A DNA stretch of 46,144 bases from a virus, in IMG/VR virus record IMGVR_UViG_3300033143_002284, positions 1 to 46,144 of that record. One strand, given 5' to 3'. The position numbers and the translations under genes are program-made. Position 1 is the first letter of the stretch. Each line of letters begins with the position of its first letter. The notes beneath the pieces are model-generated. The model had not been told where the DNA came from. It worked only from the letters and a program-made list of their open reading frames with translations, and did not search any database. Below are positions 7,327 through 14,006 of the stretch, piece after piece.

Positions 7327-7605
7327 TTAAGTTTTAATTTTATATGATTCATAATGTCTGATAATGTGATTATCTTGGTGTACTCCTCGGATAAACTCCG
7401 GACTTTTCCCGGTGATTTCTTCGTACCTGTCAATAAAGACTGTTAAATCACCGTCTTCCTCTAAAAATACCTTGTTTTCATTTATAAATGAGTATGAGGT
7501 TATCTTGTCATCTATACCCAGTCTTTCAAGTAGTTTTTTGGTTACTTCTACCCACCCGTGGGCGTTGTCTGTATGGTATTTAAATTTTCGGTTTAATAGG
7601 TTCAT
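7327..7605 (-). CDS. Hypothetical protein (92 aa)
   Basis: The frame is open to 7647, but the ATG at 7605 (MNLLNRKFKYHTDNAHGWVEV) sits directly after the preceding stop and an A/T-rich linker, so I chose it. The protein looks compact alpha/beta (HGWVEVTKKLLERLGI, then DGDLTVFIDRYEE). No family recognised. It precedes the structured non-coding stretch. Confidence 0.65.
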   Translation of the reverse strand: MNLLNRKFKYHTDNAHGWVEVTKKLLERLGIDDKITSYSFINENKVFLEEDGDLTVFIDRYEEITGKSPEFIRGVHQDNHIIRHYESYKIKT

Positions 7606-7606
7606 G

Positions 7607-7867
7607 TTATTTATTATTGCTACTTCGACCGCACACACTACAATCACCGTCTATTGTAATTTGCTCGGTGTCGCATGGTTTACACTTTTCCCAATCAAGT
7701 TCAACCACCTTGTGTAATGGGTAAAGTACCACCGCCCCGGTATTGCCGGTTGCTTCTATGTCCTCTGATAATTCGGCGTAACTATTGCCTTCGGCGTCTG
7801 ATGATAGATAGATAATAGAGCTTGCCGGTAGTTCTTTTAAATATTCGATAAGTGTTTTTACTTTCAT
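7607..7867 (-). CDS. Hypothetical protein with C-terminal zinc-ribbon (86 aa)
   Basis: The N-terminal half (TLIEYLKELPASSIIYLSSD, then GNSYAELSED) resembles small phage proteins describing a permuted beta-sheet. The C-terminus has two Cys pairs, CKPC and CSVC, that should bind zinc. Its stop is one base from the next start. No SD. Confidence 0.65.
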   Translation of the reverse strand: MKVKTLIEYLKELPASSIIYLSSDAEGNSYAELSEDIEATGNTGAVVLYPLHKVVELDWEKCKPCDTEQITIDGDCSVCGRSSNNK

Positions 7868-7885
7868 TTTATTTATAATTAATTA

Positions 7886-8053
7886 TTAATCTTTAAATTC
7901 TGGTACGCCCGCCCACTCTAATAATAAGACGTCGCCCGGGTTGATATGTTTGGCAAGTGATTGAAGTTCGAATATCTCGCCGTAGCTTATACGTTCGGCC
8001 AAAATCTCGCCTCGTAGGTATTGAAGTCTTTTCTTTATCTTTTGTTTTGTCAT
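7886..8053 (-). CDS. Conserved small phage protein (55 aa)
   Basis: Although the frame is open upstream, the ATG at 8053 (MTKQKIKKRLQYL) directly follows the linker and is the natural start. The core RISYGEIFELQSLAKHI followed by LLEWAGVPE is a pattern I recognise from short uncharacterised phage proteins. Function unknown. It belongs to the leftward operon of small genes. Confidence 0.7.
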   Translation of the reverse strand: MTKQKIKKRLQYLRGEILAERISYGEIFELQSLAKHINPGDVLLLEWAGVPEFKD

Positions 8054-8054
8054 G

Positions 8055-8492
8055 TTATTTATATTCTGATTGATAATCACTCGTCCACCACTCAAGAAAA
8101 CAAGCCGGATAGTTTGAGTTATCGTGAGTGTCCGGGTACTCCATAACATAACCGGCGTATTTTTTAAGTATGATAATTTGTTTTGTCTTGGGTTGACTGT
8201 TAAATTCTTTCCATAGTTCGGTTACGGGTTCTTCCGGCCTGTTAAAATTCTCTTTGTCATCCTCATAATCACAATCAAGACAAAAGAATTTGTCTGGTTC
8301 GCCATCACCTGCAAGAGTGATTATATTTTTACTTGTGCATTGTGGGCATTTTGCTTTTTGTATATCTGTCATTTTTTTAATTATTTGATAATCTTTTAAC
8401 CATTCTTTAAATTCTCCCTTGTCATAATGAAAATCGGGGTCATCTCTTAACAGGCTTTCAAACTCATCTTTTAGTTTTGTTTTGTCTTTCAT
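8055..8492 (-). CDS. Zinc-ribbon protein, apparent two-gene fusion (145 aa)
   Basis: Residues 1-40 form a small charged protein, and residues 41-145 a zinc-ribbon protein (CPQC at about 49-52, CLDC at about 72-75) with a C-terminal FLEWWTSD. The joint DYQIIKKM is encoded by a typical intergenic linker in which the stop in this frame has been lost, so two ancestral genes appear fused. Met41 (ATG at 8372) still has a normal start context and may act as an internal start. Function unknown. Confidence 0.65.
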   Translation of the reverse strand: MKDKTKLKDEFESLLRDDPDFHYDKGEFKEWLKDYQIIKKMTDIQKAKCPQCTSKNIITLAGDGEPDKFFCLDCDYEDDKENFNRPEEPVTELWKEFNSQPKTKQIIILKKYAGYVMEYPDTHDNSNYPACFLEWWTSDYQSEYK

Positions 8493-8500
8493 TGTTTTAA

Positions 8501-8680
8501 TTATTTAATAATATCAGCGTTTCCGGTCTTGGTCTTCCACAAGTAGCCTACAAACTTATCCTGGAATAGAAAACCGAGGTGTTTGTTTCTGGTGTATAGT
8601 TGCCACCCTCTCACCGCCCCGGTCGTGGGGTTTTTAATTGCTTTCTTGTAGTCGTGATGTATGCCGTTTTTACTTTTCAT
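8501..8680 (-). CDS. Small basic hypothetical protein (59 aa)
   Basis: A 59-residue basic frame starts at ATG 8680 (MKSKNGIHHDYKKAIKN). It includes GAVRGWQLYTRNKHLGFLFQDKF, giving a beta-rich, probably nucleic-acid-binding appearance. It occupies an otherwise empty interval between two operon genes, uses the same A/T-rich linker at both ends and is in the same orientation, so it is probably real. Confidence 0.6.
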   Translation of the reverse strand: MKSKNGIHHDYKKAIKNPTTGAVRGWQLYTRNKHLGFLFQDKFVGYLWKTKTGNADIIK

Positions 8681-8689
8681 TGTATTTAA

Positions 8690-8884
8690 TTATTTAATAA
8701 CTTCATAAAATGTAACTTGCCAAGCTTCTTGAATATAATCAAGTGTAAAGTATTTAAAGTGTGTGGTTCTGGCTTCATCAAACCCCCAAAAATGGCTTCT
8801 GATTTCTTGAGCTGTTTCCGGTTCATCTACTGTATAATCTCGAAAACTTGTACCTTGCTCGCATATTGTTATATAGTGTTTCAT
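8690..8884 (-). CDS. Small hypothetical protein (64 aa)
   Basis: A short acidic, aromatic-rich protein (MKHYITICEQGTSFRDYTV). No family recognised. Start follows the linker (ATACAATG), no SD. Confidence 0.6.
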   Translation of the reverse strand: MKHYITICEQGTSFRDYTVDEPETAQEIRSHFWGFDEARTTHFKYFTLDYIQEAWQVTFYEVIK

Positions 8885-8888
8885 TGTA

Positions 8889-9380
8889 TTATTTTGTTAG
8901 TTGATTAATAGCACCGTCAAGCCTTCTTTTCTTTTCTTCCTCGCTTAACTCGTCCCAGTCGTCCGGAAAGTTTAACCCTTCACCCGTCCCGGCCTTTAGC
9001 ATTCTTTTTTTCCAGTCGTTTTTGTCTTTTTGATTATCGCAAAATAACTCTCCTAGGCTAGCAACCGCTCCCACCATACTTAATGGTTTTAGGTCGTCTT
9101 CTACCCGGCCACCGGCTTTGATAAACTTGTCAACCTTCCTTAATTGATAGGGTGAAAGGCTGTTGTTTTCTTTGGCCTTGTTGTATAATTTCTTTAAAAC
9201 TGATTCATAAGTGAAGGTTTCCCAGGTTCTGTTGTAGTAAACCGCCTTGGCGTTTTCGATTATTCTATCCTTGAAGGTTAGTTCTGCAAGGTGTCGAAAC
9301 CCCGAGCGGGTGTTTTCAGTCCAGCACTTGGCGGATATATTGCGGTTGATTGTAAAATCTTTAATGTTTTGTTGTTTCAT
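8889..9380 (-). CDS. Hypothetical protein (163 aa)
   Basis: A mostly helical charged protein containing CWTENTRSGFRHLAELTF near residue 20 and a C-terminal GLNFPDDWDELSEEEKKRRLDG. I recognise no domain. The start context TAACAAAATGA is the operon's standard linker end. Confidence 0.7.
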   Translation of the reverse strand: MKQQNIKDFTINRNISAKCWTENTRSGFRHLAELTFKDRIIENAKAVYYNRTWETFTYESVLKKLYNKAKENNSLSPYQLRKVDKFIKAGGRVEDDLKPLSMVGAVASLGELFCDNQKDKNDWKKRMLKAGTGEGLNFPDDWDELSEEEKKRRLDGAINQLTK

Positions 9381-9398
9381 TTTGTTATAGTTTATTAA

Positions 9399-9743
9399 TT
9401 AATATGCACTTGCCGGTCGTGCTTGGTTTTCTTCAAAACTTGCCTCTTCCCACTCGTCGCCGGTGTGATTGGTTAGTTTATGAAAGTATTTTTTTAGTTC
9501 ATCAGCAAGTATAAAAACCTTTTTTTGTTGCTTTTCTGTTAGACTTTCGGTATCAAAATTGCAATTTGATTGTATACTCCCGAGCATTCCACCACCTAGA
9601 TAATTTTGATATGCACTTAAAAGCGGGTTGTCTAGTTCCGGCAGTAGTTCGGCTAGGTCTATTTCAACCCCACCGCCCCGGCCTGTTGCCTCTTGTCTTG
9701 TTATATTGTTTTCTATATATTCCAAAGCGTTTACTTTTGTCAT
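9399..9743 (-). CDS. Hypothetical protein (114 aa)
   Basis: An acidic protein with a Gly-rich patch (TGRGGGVEIDLAELLPEL) and a helical C-terminal region. The layout resembles uncharacterised proteins shared by phages and conjugative elements, but no function is known. Linker-type start without SD. Confidence 0.7.
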   Translation of the reverse strand: MTKVNALEYIENNITRQEATGRGGGVEIDLAELLPELDNPLLSAYQNYLGGGMLGSIQSNCNFDTESLTEKQQKKVFILADELKKYFHKLTNHTGDEWEEASFEENQARPASAY

Positions 9744-9767
9744 TTTGTTTTAGTTATTAATTATTAA

Positions 9768-10070
9768 TTATAGGTACTTTTCAAACTTTTTGCTATAGGC
9801 GTCTTCTATCTCATTAGCATTATTTAACCAGTTGTCAAACTCATGAGCTAGTCCGCAGTCTTCACACTCACCACAGCAACAATCCTCGTCTACATATTCA
9901 AACTTGCCGGGCTTGTCAATCTCAAAACTTGGATAGCTTCCAAAATCGTGGGGGTTGTTTTTTTGCCATGCATTCCCGCCTATTTTGTTAAATTCTACTT
10001 GTAAAAAGGCCAAAGCCTCGGCTTGTTTTTTTGTTGGTGTATCTATTGTAGTATAAGTTCCTAGTTTCAT
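9768..10070 (-). CDS. Cys-rich hypothetical protein (100 aa)
   Basis: An acidic protein with a dense Cys cluster at about residues 64-72 (CCCGECEDC), likely a metal-binding loop. The N-terminal TPTKKQAEALAFLQVEF is helical. No family recognised. Linker-type start. Confidence 0.65.
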   Translation of the reverse strand: MKLGTYTTIDTPTKKQAEALAFLQVEFNKIGGNAWQKNNPHDFGSYPSFEIDKPGKFEYVDEDCCCGECEDCGLAHEFDNWLNNANEIEDAYSKKFEKYL

Positions 10071-10093
10071 GTTTTTATTATATTGATTGATAA

Positions 10094-10399
10094 TTATTTG
10101 ATTGGTATCCCTTGTATAAGTTTCCTAAAATCTACTATATCAACCTCGTGAAACTCATTTATACAGTAGTTTTCAAGTTCTGCCCGGAGCGTTGTTTGGT
10201 GCTTGCTTGTAGTCCTGGAGTATTTGCTAACATTTATCACTACAGACCGCCCACCTTGAAACCAGGCCAGCGGGAAATGATAGCCGTAGGAAAATATTTT
10301 GTCGCCTTCAAAAAATATGCTCCCGGTACTATTCTTGCCGGTTGAAAATTCGCCGTCTAGATTATCGAGCCATTTGGTTATAGTTTCTTGGTTTGTCAT
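10094..10399 (-). CDS. Conserved phage/plasmid-type hypothetical protein (101 aa)
   Basis: Beta-rich protein with the signature IFSYGYHFPLAWF followed by VVINVSKYSRTTSKHQTTL. That pattern recurs in uncharacterised small proteins of phages and plasmids. Function unknown. Start context ATAAAAACATGA, no SD. Confidence 0.7.
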   Translation of the reverse strand: MTNQETITKWLDNLDGEFSTGKNSTGSIFFEGDKIFSYGYHFPLAWFQGGRSVVINVSKYSRTTSKHQTTLRAELENYCINEFHEVDIVDFRKLIQGIPIK

Positions 10400-10422
10400 G
10401 TTTTTATTCTATTAGTTATTAA

Positions 10423-10785
10423 TTATATAAAGTAAAGTTTATTATCATATTCGAGGCTTATGGCTTCCTGCTTGAGTTCCTTCTTGAGTTTCAAGGCGTA
10501 TTTTAGGACGGTTTCTATATGCTCGCTTATTCCTTCCGCGGTTGCGTATGCTTCCACTATCTTGACAGATTCTACAACTAGACCGGCGGTATCGCTTACC
10601 CATGCACCTCGGGCATTAAAGGACGTAGCCCCGCCGAATAACTTCCCGAATAAATTCAGGCATTCGGTTATATACTTGCCGGTATTAGCTTTTTTATCTA
10701 CGTCCACGGTTGAAGGAATGTATAGTTTTATATTGTGGTCTAGTGAAAATAAGGCCTTGAGTTCTTTCGGGGTTGTTTTGTTCAT
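10423..10785 (-). CDS. Conserved hypothetical protein (120 aa)
   Basis: The core LYIPSTVDVDKKANTGKYI, then LFGKLFGGATSFNARGAWVS and DTAGLVVESVKIVEAYAT, matches a family I remember as common on plasmids and phages (small alpha/beta proteins of unknown role). Length is typical. It ends with a beta-strand YDNKLYFI. Linker-type start. Confidence 0.75.
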   Translation of the reverse strand: MNKTTPKELKALFSLDHNIKLYIPSTVDVDKKANTGKYITECLNLFGKLFGGATSFNARGAWVSDTAGLVVESVKIVEAYATAEGISEHIETVLKYALKLKKELKQEAISLEYDNKLYFI

Positions 10786-10786
10786 T

Positions 10787-11017
10787 TTATTGATTTGTTT
10801 TATTAATTAGTCCATGCTTGCATAACCAGTATGGGTTTTCTATTGCGAAATAGTCTTTGAAGTTATTAGGGAATGGTTGACTAGCTTTGTAGGCTCTCCA
10901 ATTTCCATACCATGTATCATAATCAATGTCGATTATAAAACAAGCCTTTTTAACTGATATTTTTAGTTTGGTGTAGTGGTTGCCGTCCCGGCCTTGTATT
11001 GTTTTTGTTTTGTTCAT
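10787..11017 (-). CDS. Small hypothetical protein (76 aa)
   Basis: A Trp/Tyr-rich small protein (DYDTWYGNWRAYKASQPFP). The last residues LINKTNQ are translated linker. The ATG overlaps the TGA of the preceding 47-aa gene (11014-11017). Confidence 0.65.
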   Translation of the reverse strand: MNKTKTIQGRDGNHYTKLKISVKKACFIIDIDYDTWYGNWRAYKASQPFPNNFKDYFAIENPYWLCKHGLINKTNQ

Positions 11018-11157
11018 TTTATGATTGATTTTATTAAGTGAGCTTTGAAAAGTTTCCTTCCGGCTTTGAATAGCTTTGATGATTCCGGGGTTATATTGTG
11101 GTTTATCTTATCTTCAAATGCTTTTATGGCTTTAAGTTCTTTTTTTGTATAGTTCAT
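11014..11157 (-). CDS. Small basic hypothetical protein (47 aa)
   Basis: A 47-residue Lys-rich helical protein (MNYTKKELKAIKAFEDKIN) starting at ATG 11157 and ending in a TGA overlapping the next ATG. The tight overlap and continuous operon spacing support it. Confidence 0.6.
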   Translation of the reverse strand: MNYTKKELKAIKAFEDKINHNITPESSKLFKAGRKLFKAHLIKSIIK

Positions 11158-11162
11158 TTTTT

Positions 11163-11339
11163 TTATACTCTATCGCTATAACCGTCGAACCATAAGCCTT
11201 CTTTTCTGGTTGCCGGGTCTTGACAATGTGCCTGCGCTTCCTTAAGTGTGAGGCCGGTTTCTTTTATCTTGCTTGCCCTACCGTCATTAAAGAATCTTAT
11301 TATCTTGTAGTTACTTTTTTCGTTTCTTGGTGTTTTCAT
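11163..11339 (-). CDS. Conserved small phage protein (58 aa)
   Basis: Probably the first full gene of the leftward operon. The chosen ATG (MKTPRNEKSNYKIIRFF) is better than the upstream one at 11375 because it follows the A/T-rich linker. The block TGLTLKEAQAHCQDP and terminal WFDGY is a signature of a small, widely distributed phage/bacterial protein of unknown function. Confidence 0.75.
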   Translation of the reverse strand: MKTPRNEKSNYKIIRFFNDGRASKIKETGLTLKEAQAHCQDPATRKEGLWFDGYSDRV

Positions 11340-11369
11340 TTTATTATATAATAATTGATTATTAATAGT

Positions 11370-11500
11370 TGACAATGCCGGGCAGGGTTTAAAAGACTCT
11401 CAGCGGGTCGGCTTCACTCCTTGAAGTGGCTCGGTTGCTTTGACCGTCTTCTTATCCCTGCCGTGCTTTTCAGCGTTGGCGTTGTCGGGCAATTTTCATT
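11370..11500 (-). ncRNA. Structured leader RNA of the leftward operon
   Basis: Between the leftward promoter and the first gene, the leftward strand can fold into nested helices: GGCAGGG/CCCTGCC, then AAGAAGAC/GTCTTTT, then GGTC/GACC, closing on a hairpin CTTCA-AGGAG-TGAAG whose loop is an SD-like AGGAG. A 9-codon frame (MKIARQRQR, 11499-11470) with a normal operon start context precedes it. It could be a leader peptide with attenuator, or an independent RNA. Known families were not recognised. Confidence 0.45.
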
Positions 11501-11569
11501 TTATTGTGCGTAGAGGTTAAGCGTGGGGTTGGCCGGGTGGTTGCTTTTCTCTTTTCTTGACCTGGTATA

Positions 11570-11598
11570 ATTTAACCATAATCATCCCACTTTGTCAA
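11570..11598 (-). promoter_or_regulatory. Sigma70-type promoter for leftward operon
   Basis: On the leftward strand TTGACA (11598-11593) is followed after 17 or 18 bp by TTAAAT/TAAATT. It faces the whole left operon, and no other strong candidate exists upstream of it. A TATAAT on the opposite strand at 11566-11571 (weak -35 TTGCTT, 19 bp) could give a rightward start in the same spot. Confidence 0.6.
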
Positions 11599-11599
11599 T

Positions 11600-11982
11600 A
11601 CCCTATAAATAGCACCCGTCCCGATATATCCGTCCTTTTTTATAGATGTTTCTCTGTTATAAGGTGAGCCGGTAGGCACACCACCCACCTATAGTCTACG
11701 CCTACGTAGGCACGTCGCATAATGGTACTTGTACGACGTAGTCAGGCACGAGCCTATACCCCATAAGACCGGGGCTTGTATGGGTAGGGGGGGCAGGGGG
11801 TAGGGGGGGTATGTATAGACCTATAGTATGGCGTGTAGGGGTAGCCTATAGAAAAGGACACCCCCCCTTTCTAGTAGACGGGTATAGGGTAGAGCTTAAG
11901 GTACACAACCTGCATGGATATACTCTTCCTTTAGGCTTTTTTCCTATTCCTTAGGCACACCATATTTTTTTTAAAATTTTTT
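11600..11982. other. Divergent control/origin-like region
   Basis: No gene is visible in this stretch. It holds repeated CCTATA/CTATAG words (near 11603, 11688, 11753, 11820, 11844 and inverted at 11883), a perfect 12-bp palindrome GCCTACGTAGGC (about 11699-11710), an ACGTCG...CGACGT inverted repeat just after it, and four G-runs at 11782-11809 that form a G-quadruplex motif. Located between divergent operons, it is a good candidate for an operator cluster or replication origin. That function is an inference. Confidence 0.4.
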
Positions 11983-12011
11983 TTGACTTCTTTCTCACTT
12001 TGTGGTAGAGT
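11983..12011 (+). promoter_or_regulatory. Strong rightward promoter with UP-like tract
   Basis: TTGACT (11983-11988), 17 bp, TAGAGT (12006-12011). An A/T tract (about 11960-11982) immediately upstream resembles an UP element. It would start transcription near 12018 and make a ~280-nt leader before the first rightward gene. Confidence 0.65.
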
Positions 12012-12017
12012 ATGTTT

Positions 12018-12300
12018 ACCACAGAGAATTGACGCAGGTCGGGGACAATGAGCCTTGATGTACTCGTAAAAGCATCTGCAGTTGGGAAACAAATACAGGT
12101 TAGTCCCCGCCCAACGTGAGTTCTTTAACAGAGAATTGAATGAGGTAGACACACGATAGTTGGTTTAAGACTATCCAGAATGAGTTGACGACTCGGCTGT
12201 AACACCACGGTTGAGAACCCGACGGGCTGTAATGCTCAGGCACAACGGAAGTTAGTCACCGTATGATGCACCAAACTGTCTATCTCATTGACTTCTTTAT
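12018..12300 (+). ncRNA. Long structured leader with boxA-like element
   Basis: This ~280-nt stretch has no gene in the rightward sense. TTCTTTAACA at 12121-12130 matches the core of the rRNA antitermination boxA (CTTTAACA). The 12-mer ACAGAGAATTGA occurs twice, near the predicted start and just after boxA. Helices include GGGGAC/GTCCCC, GATAGT/ACTATC and GAGT/ACTC. It may be an antitermination leader for the rightward operon or a separate RNA; the boxA reading is by similarity only. Confidence 0.45.
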
Positions 12301-12636
12301 ATGAAAATAGCATTCGACGTAGATGACACACTAATAATTCCTGGCATAGCTCTTGAGAGACGAGAGATAACACCCAATTACGATGTTATAGCTATATACA
12401 AGTGGTTTCAAGCTATGGGCAATGACATGATTATATGGTCTGGCAGTGGTATTGACTGGGCTAAGAGATGGGGGGAGAAGTTGGGGCTAGAGCCATTTGA
12501 GGTGAGAGTGAAGGGTGATGGAGATGTGGACATAGCTTTTGACGACTGTGATGTAAAACTGGCTAAGGTGAATGTGAAGGTGAAGAGGATAAATAATTCG
12601 GTTAGCAGAGAGGAATGGAATAAGACCAAGAGGTGA
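12301..12636 (+). CDS. HAD-superfamily phosphatase-like protein
   Basis: The start MKIAFDVDDTLI is the classic HAD motif I (DxDxT; nucleophile D6, acid D8). The segment IIWSGSGIDWAKRW gives motif II (Ser), and IAFDDCDVKLA gives motif IV acidic residues. At 111 aa it is a minimal HAD lacking a cap domain. It likely removes phosphate from a nucleotide or polynucleotide end, but the substrate is unknown. It is the first gene after the long leader; its stop overlaps the next start (TGATG). Confidence 0.8.
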   Translation: MKIAFDVDDTLIIPGIALERREITPNYDVIAIYKWFQAMGNDMIIWSGSGIDWAKRWGEKLGLEPFEVRVKGDGDVDIAFDDCDVKLAKVNVKVKRINNSVSREEWNKTKR

Positions 12637-13022
12637 TGAAAATAGTAAAAGGATTCCCACCGAACATAGAAGACATTAGAAAAAAGTTTACCCTCCGTTC
12701 AGGAGTAATATTTTCTTATGGAGAAAAGATATATAATCCTGACAACATAGTTATTTCTCCGGAACTGATGACACACGAGAAAACCCATTCTAGACAACAA
12801 GCTGGTAATCCAGAAGCGTGGTGGGATAAATATGTCAAGGATGATAGCTTTAGGCTAAAACAAGAGCTGGAAGCCTATGGAAACCAGTATAAGTCATTTA
12901 AGTCAAAAAACAGGACAGCCGCGTTTATGTATGGTAGAGGACTTGCTGAAGACCTTTCTTCTGACCTGTATGGTAATATAGTTGATTTTTCTGATGCATA
13001 TGCTGGAATAGTTGGTATCTAA
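12636..13022 (+). CDS. Zincin-like metallopeptidase (HExxH)
   Basis: Residues near 48-52 read HEKTH, an HExxH zinc site, followed by EAWWDKYVKDD and FRLKQELEAY, a pattern seen in small phage zincin proteins in which a downstream Glu completes the site. I chose the ATG at 12636 rather than the GTG codon before it. An AAGAGGTG SD and a stop/start overlap with the HAD gene support this. Substrate unknown. Confidence 0.7.
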   Translation: MKIVKGFPPNIEDIRKKFTLRSGVIFSYGEKIYNPDNIVISPELMTHEKTHSRQQAGNPEAWWDKYVKDDSFRLKQELEAYGNQYKSFKSKNRTAAFMYGRGLAEDLSSDLYGNIVDFSDAYAGIVGI

Positions 13023-13051
13023 TTGACAAAAATTCATTATTTGGATATTAT
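13023..13051 (+). promoter_or_regulatory. Promoter placing +1 on ATG 13058 (leaderless)
   Basis: TTGACA (13023-13028), 17 bp, TATTAT (13046-13051). The A of the HNH gene ATG lies 7 nt after the -10, so the mRNA should have no 5' UTR. Confidence 0.7.
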
Positions 13052-13057
13052 GAGGGT

Positions 13058-13459
13058 ATGGCAAGACCAGAATACAAAGATTTTGTTCTCAAGAGAGATA
13101 AGCACTGTCAACATCCGAAAGAGATGGGAGGGTGTACGGAGACCAAAAGATTGACTGTGGACCACCATACTCCTAAGTGTATAGCTAAGGAACTGGGTTG
13201 GACGCAAGAACAGTTAAACGACCCCATGAACTTACAGGCTTTGTGTGAAAAACACCACAACGAGAAGGATGCCACCACATCGCATCGGTTAGTTCAAGTA
13301 AGAAAACAACTAAAGGGAATGATGGTTACAAACGAGGAGAGGATAAAAGATGTTGTCCCTGATGCCTCACGTACCATAAGTACTCCCCTACGTACCAAAA
13401 AGAGACGCAAGGGGCGTTTAAAGGCTATTAGAAGGGCTCAGAAGCGACAACAAAGGTAG
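13058..13459 (+). CDS. HNH endonuclease
   Basis: Canonical HNH: RDKHCQHPKEMGGC, then TVDHHTPKC, then NLQALCEKHHNEK, with Cys/His zinc ligands on both sides. The C-terminus is strongly basic. Standalone HNH proteins near phage terminase genes can support packaging (known for HK97-like phages), but this one lies 7 kb from the terminase, so homing or another role is equally possible. No SD; a perfect promoter places the transcription start on the ATG. Confidence 0.85.
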   Translation: MARPEYKDFVLKRDKHCQHPKEMGGCTETKRLTVDHHTPKCIAKELGWTQEQLNDPMNLQALCEKHHNEKDATTSHRLVQVRKQLKGMMVTNEERIKDVVPDASRTISTPLRTKKRRKGRLKAIRRAQKRQQR

Positions 13460-13461
13460 TG

Positions 13462-13489
13462 TTGACATTACTGTTAATGAGTGTATAAT
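13462..13489 (+). promoter_or_regulatory. Promoter placing +1 on ATG 13497
   Basis: TTGACA (13462-13467), 16 bp, TATAAT (13484-13489). The distance from TTGACA to ATG 13497 is 35 nt, as for five other genes in this region. The upstream in-frame ATG at 13488 lies inside the -10 and cannot be the start if this promoter is used. Confidence 0.7.
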
Positions 13490-13496
13490 GCAAGAT

Positions 13497-13790
13497 ATGA
13501 TAAATAAACACTGTAAGTCCACTAGAGAAGAGTTTGAGAAGGAGTTTAATAAAGATGGTGTCTTATTTTCTGACATACTAGACTTTATAGAAAAAAGAGA
13601 AAGATTGGTTCATGTAAAAAGTGGGGAGGAATTTATAAGGTCATTAGAAAAGGCAGTTCTGGAAATACGATTTGACGAGTTAGCCCAGGAGATTAAAGAT
13701 TTAGAGGTGGATAAAACGCTTTCACCGCGATTACCGGCATTACCGGCTTTTAACATAGAAGACTTTTTTAAGGTATTTGGAGACTTGTGA
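13497..13790 (+). CDS. Hypothetical acidic protein (97 aa)
   Basis: A helical, charged protein (FEKEFNKDGVLFSDILDFIEKRERL) with a C-terminal Pro-rich LSPRLPALPAF segment. No family recognised. The start at 13497 is chosen from the leaderless promoter; an in-frame ATG lies 9 nt upstream. Confidence 0.65.
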   Translation: MINKHCKSTREEFEKEFNKDGVLFSDILDFIEKRERLVHVKSGEEFIRSLEKAVLEIRFDELAQEIKDLEVDKTLSPRLPALPAFNIEDFFKVFGDL

Positions 13791-13799
13791 CCAAGAAAA

Positions 13800-13991
13800 A
13801 TGAAAGAGAAAGAAACCACACCACGGGATAGTATAATTAAAGTAATGCCCGACCAAAAAACGCTAGAAGCATTTCTAGAGGGCATGCATGGTCCAGTTAC
13901 GGTATATTTTGATACTGAAAGGGGGGAGTTTATTCAACTAAGGCCGGATTCTTCTCAAGAAGCTAATTTGATAAATATCCCTATTTCGTAA
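13800..13991 (+). CDS. Small hypothetical protein (63 aa)
   Basis: A short protein with a probable beta-hairpin (GPVTVYFDTERGEFIQL). No family recognised. It follows the previous gene by 9 nt with only a weak AAGA upstream. Confidence 0.55.
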   Translation: MKEKETTPRDSIIKVMPDQKTLEAFLEGMHGPVTVYFDTERGEFIQLRPDSSQEANLINIPIS

Positions 13992-13997
13992 TATAAT
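13968..13997 (+). promoter_or_regulatory. Promoter just upstream of ATG 14007
   Basis: TTGATA (13968-13973), 18 bp, TATAAT (13992-13997). The predicted start falls about 3 nt before the ATG, so the transcript is nearly leaderless. Confidence 0.55.
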
Positions 13998-14006
13998 ATA
14001 GTTAAA

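Larger units (their letters stand above)
4704..11160 (-). repeat. Repeated SD-less A/T linker of leftward genes
   Basis: At nearly every junction of the leftward operon (for example before ATGs at 6010, 6892, 7867, 9380, 9743, 10785, 11017) the sequence is a variant of TAATTAATAAAACAAAATGA. It carries no Shine-Dalgarno. In its full form it has stops in the three frames and ends in ATGA. Several proteins therefore end in the translated linker (INKTK in the genes ending at 6007 and 6889). Confidence 0.8.

Noticed and set aside
7215-7433. Open frame of 72 aa overlapping the 7327-7605 gene
   Set aside because: It crosses the hairpin-rich gap and a real gene in another frame, with no start context; treated as a shadow.
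11931-12152. Leftward open frame of 73 aa over the rightward promoter
   Set aside because: It covers the promoter, leader and boxA-like element, has odd composition and no linker-type start.
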